A stretch of DNA of 50,734 bases, taken from IMG/VR virus record IMGVR_UViG_3300037225_000234, positions 1-50,734 of that record; one strand, given 5' to 3'. The translations under genes and the position numbers were made by a program. Below the pieces are notes generated by a model. It saw nothing but the letters and a program-made list of their open reading frames with translations, did no database searches and was not told the DNA's origin. Of the stretch, positions 49,306 to 50,734 are shown in pieces; within the stretch, counting starts at the first letter, position 1, and each line of letters begins with the position of its first letter. The DNA comes from a virus.

Positions 49306-49464
49306 ATGTATGATATAATATTGATAATTTTAGACGGTATAGCCATAGCCGTTATAGGATTTGTTGTTGGGCTTATAGTGGCTGGACGTAAGGGTAGTTA
49401 TCGAGATGGTTTTAATAATGGTTATGACGCAGGTTTTTCTGACGGTAAAAGGGGGAAAAATTAA
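49306..49464 (+). CDS. Small membrane protein with GYxxGxxDG motif
   Basis: The 52-residue ORF starts at ATG 49306 after GGGGGGAATGAT. Residues 3-28 (DIILIILDGIAIAVIGFVVGLIV) form one membrane segment; the tail is RDGFNNGYDAGFSDGKRG. A shorter relative lies at 49907 (GYFNGYGKGIKKGYKIG). Function unknown; such short membrane proteins with Gly repeats may act in membrane association. Confidence 0.5.
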   Translation: MYDIILIILDGIAIAVIGFVVGLIVAGRKGSYRDGFNNGYDAGFSDGKRGKN

Positions 49465-49465
49465 A

Positions 49466-49681
49466 ATGGGAATAGCCCAATTTTTTCATCGAATGATTTT
49501 TCCTAATGATTATCTTTATATAAAATGTCCTCCTGGTTTAAGAATTCATTATTATTATGAATTTTTATCAAAATGTAAAAAATGTGGAAAATATTTTACT
49601 GATAAAGGATTTGAGTTACATCTTGATTGGTGTAACTATACATATAAAAAAAAGAAAAAAAGAAAGAAGGGGGTGAAATAA
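49466..49681 (+). CDS. C2H2-like zinc-finger protein
   Basis: The start at ATG 49466 is chosen rather than 49406, which lies inside the previous gene. The 71-residue product has CKKCGKYFTDKGFELHLDWC, a C-x2-C...H-x3-C zinc finger, followed by a Lys-rich tail. The first part (FHRMIFPNDYLYIKCPPGLR) is unassigned. Probably binds nucleic acid. Confidence 0.6.
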   Translation: MGIAQFFHRMIFPNDYLYIKCPPGLRIHYYYEFLSKCKKCGKYFTDKGFELHLDWCNYTYKKKKKRKKGVK

Positions 49682-49682
49682 A

Positions 49683-49868
49683 ATGGAAAAGTTAGAGTTG
49701 AAATATCGCTTGGTTAAGGGCAAGAAAATATATCACCTTGTTTTAATCGAGGGAAAAAAGAAAAGAGTTGGCATTGACTGGGTTGTAGAACATCTTGGGA
49801 AAGGTTGGATTTGTAAACCAGTTGGGAAAGATTGGGCTTATCAACCATTAAAAAAAGGGAGAAAATAA
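49683..49868 (+). CDS. Small basic early protein
   Basis: The 61-residue ORF starts at ATG 49683 after GGGGGTGAAATAAA. It is a beta-rich basic protein (YRLVKGKKIYHLVLIEGKKKRVGIDWVVEHLGKGW). No motif recognised. Confidence 0.5.
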   Translation: MEKLELKYRLVKGKKIYHLVLIEGKKKRVGIDWVVEHLGKGWICKPVGKDWAYQPLKKGRK

Positions 49869-49906
49869 TATGACTTCTATTCCAATATGGGGGGATATTT
49901 TTAACA

Positions 49907-50020
49907 ATGGTTGTTGGTTGTGTAATAGGAGGTTGGGTTTGTTATCAAATAGGTTATTTCAATGGCTACGGAAAAGGAATTAAGAAAGGTTATAAAATAG
50001 GAACGGGGAGGGATATTTAA
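49907..50020 (+). CDS. Small membrane protein with Gly/Tyr repeats
   Basis: The 37-residue ORF (MVVGCVIGGWVCYQIGYFNG plus YGKGIKKGYKIGTGRDI) starts at ATG 49907, with GGGGGGAT upstream, and ends TAATG with the next gene. A short hydrophobic segment precedes a GYxxGxxxG pattern. It resembles the protein at 49306 in layout. An overlapping ORF from 49870 exists in another frame and is less likely. Confidence 0.4.
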   Translation: MVVGCVIGGWVCYQIGYFNGYGKGIKKGYKIGTGRDI

Positions 50021-50604
50021 TGTCTAAAGAAAAAGAGGAACAGAAAGAACAGAAAGATTTGGAAATTCAAGGGGAAATTGCTCATAAGTTGAATCAGCAA
50101 ATCTTGCAATTAACGCAAGACACGGCAAAGAACTTTCTTTTGCTTGGCCAATTATTTTTTACAATTCAGAAAAATAAGTATTACGAAACTCTTTCATATT
50201 CAACTTGGGAAGAATATTGCGGAAGTTTATCATGGGATAGGTCTACTGTATTTTCTTTGATTAAAATTTACAGAATATTTGTCTTGGAACGAAAGATAGA
50301 TATAGAAAAACTTTCACAAATCCATTATAGTAAGTTACTCCAAATTTCTCCGGTTTTAAATGACAAGAATCAAGATGAATTGCTGGAACAGGCATCCACA
50401 TTAAGTCGGTCGGATTTAAGAAAAGAGGTTGAAGTCCTAAAAACCAAGCCAGGACATTTGTTGACAAAACTGGAATTGGATGGGAAAGAAAATGTAATAG
50501 ATGAAATTAAGAAAAATTGTCCTATTAGCCGTGGTTCGATTTGCCCTTTCATAAAAAAATATCCTCACGAAGTTGTAAGACAATATTTAGATAGAAAAAA
50601 ATGA
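50020..50604 (+). CDS. DUF3102-like early protein (possible ParB-like helix bundle)
   Basis: The 194-residue protein starts at ATG 50020 after GGGGAGGGATATTTA. It has an acidic N-terminus, LLLGQLFFTIQKNKYYETLSYSTWEEYCGSLSWDRSTVFSLIKIYRIF (like the 'gk.L.eik....y...g.f..w...n..iS...a..li...' of DUF3102), then a helical middle and QDELLEQASTLSRSDLRKEVEVLKT. The C-terminus has two Cys (CPISRGSICPF). It may regulate DNA-related functions. Not certain. The gene is ATGA-coupled to a RusA-like gene. Confidence 0.5.
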   Translation: MSKEKEEQKEQKDLEIQGEIAHKLNQQILQLTQDTAKNFLLLGQLFFTIQKNKYYETLSYSTWEEYCGSLSWDRSTVFSLIKIYRIFVLERKIDIEKLSQIHYSKLLQISPVLNDKNQDELLEQASTLSRSDLRKEVEVLKTKPGHLLTKLELDGKENVIDEIKKNCPISRGSICPFIKKYPHEVVRQYLDRKK

Positions 50605-50734
50605 ATGAACTTAAATTAACTTTACCTATTCCCGTGAGTGTAAATCATTGTTACGGAATGCGGACGACTTCGATTAGGACACGCAGAGGATTTAGGAATA
50701 TTCCTATTCGTTACACGACAACTGACGCAAAGAA
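50601..50734 (+). CDS. RusA-like Holliday junction resolvase (3' partial)
   Basis: The gene starts at ATG 50601, overlapping the previous stop, and runs off the window. The N-terminus MNELKLTLPIPVSVNHCYG matches the RusA start ('i.lplpPsvNh.Y'), a dimeric enzyme that cuts Holliday junctions. Only about 44 residues are visible, so the acidic catalytic residues are not yet seen. It fits with the recombination genes upstream. Confidence 0.6.
   Translation, partial: MNELKLTLPIPVSVNHCYGMRTTSIRTRRGFRNIPIRYTTTDAK

Noticed and set aside
49870-49980. Overlapping ORF MTSIPIWGDIF from ATG 49870
   Set aside because: It competes with 49907-50020, whose product has a membrane segment like its neighbour at 49306 and ends in TAATG coupling to the next gene.
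1-50734. tRNA genes
   Set aside because: No cloverleaf with a T-loop GGTTCGA-type pattern was seen by eye between genes; a tRNAscan-SE run would be decisive.

Overview
The window is one continuous, rightward-transcribed stretch of a tailed double-stranded DNA phage (Caudoviricetes) with a contractile tail. The evidence is a tail sheath, tail tube, tape measure, gp25-like and J-like baseplate proteins, and a spike. It may be a prophage or a free phage; no host genes are visible. The DNA is AT-rich, genes are packed with ATGA or TAATG overlaps and strong GGAGG-type ribosome sites, and promoters match the sigma-70 consensus, so the host is a bacterium. A lipoprotein signal, a second signal peptide and two short beta-strand-rich proteins hint at a diderm host, which is inference only.

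Layout. 1-3.7 kb: head maturation protease (cut by the window edge), acidic scaffold-like protein, and a major capsid gene interrupted by a group I intron carrying a LAGLIDADG endonuclease. 3.7-5.3 kb: two free-standing HNH homing endonucleases. 5.3-11.4 kb: head-tail joining and tail completion genes, with a third HNH gene inserted. 11.4-16.5 kb: sheath, two tandem tail-tube paralogues, a frameshifted tail assembly chaperone and the tape measure. 16.5-31.2 kb: baseplate hub, spike, adhesin-like proteins, gp25-like/J wedge and two fibre genes sharing a 203-bp repeat. 31.2-34.2 kb: lysis cassette (membrane proteins, holin candidates, amidase, secreted protein) with a candidate -1 frameshift element.

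34.2-50.7 kb is the early/accessory region. It has six near-consensus promoters, small ribbon-helix-helix, zinc-ribbon and histone-fold-like proteins, a tyrosine recombinase, a RecB/Cas4-type nuclease, a recombination-directionality-factor-like protein, a DUF4373-type replication initiator containing lambda-like iterons, a primase-helicase fusion, a methyltransferase-like protein, a membrane-anchored transglycosylase-like protein, three more HNH genes plus one HNH remnant, and the start of a RusA-type resolvase.

How it works together: the initiator binds its own iterons and loads the primase-helicase; the nuclease, recombinase and RusA process DNA; structural genes then build a contractile virion. 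Eight homing-endonuclease genes or remnants make this an unusually heavily colonised genome. In the early region HNH genes sit in a repeated arrangement: consensus promoter, then a tiny DNA-binding or zinc-ribbon protein, then an overlapping HNH gene. The most testable new points are the exact intron splice sites (2016-2655), the -1 frameshift element in the lysis cassette (33924-33986), the GGGGGG frameshift in the tail chaperone (14169-14174), the iteron origin inside the initiator gene (44009-44063), and the promoter/zinc-ribbon/HNH cassettes.
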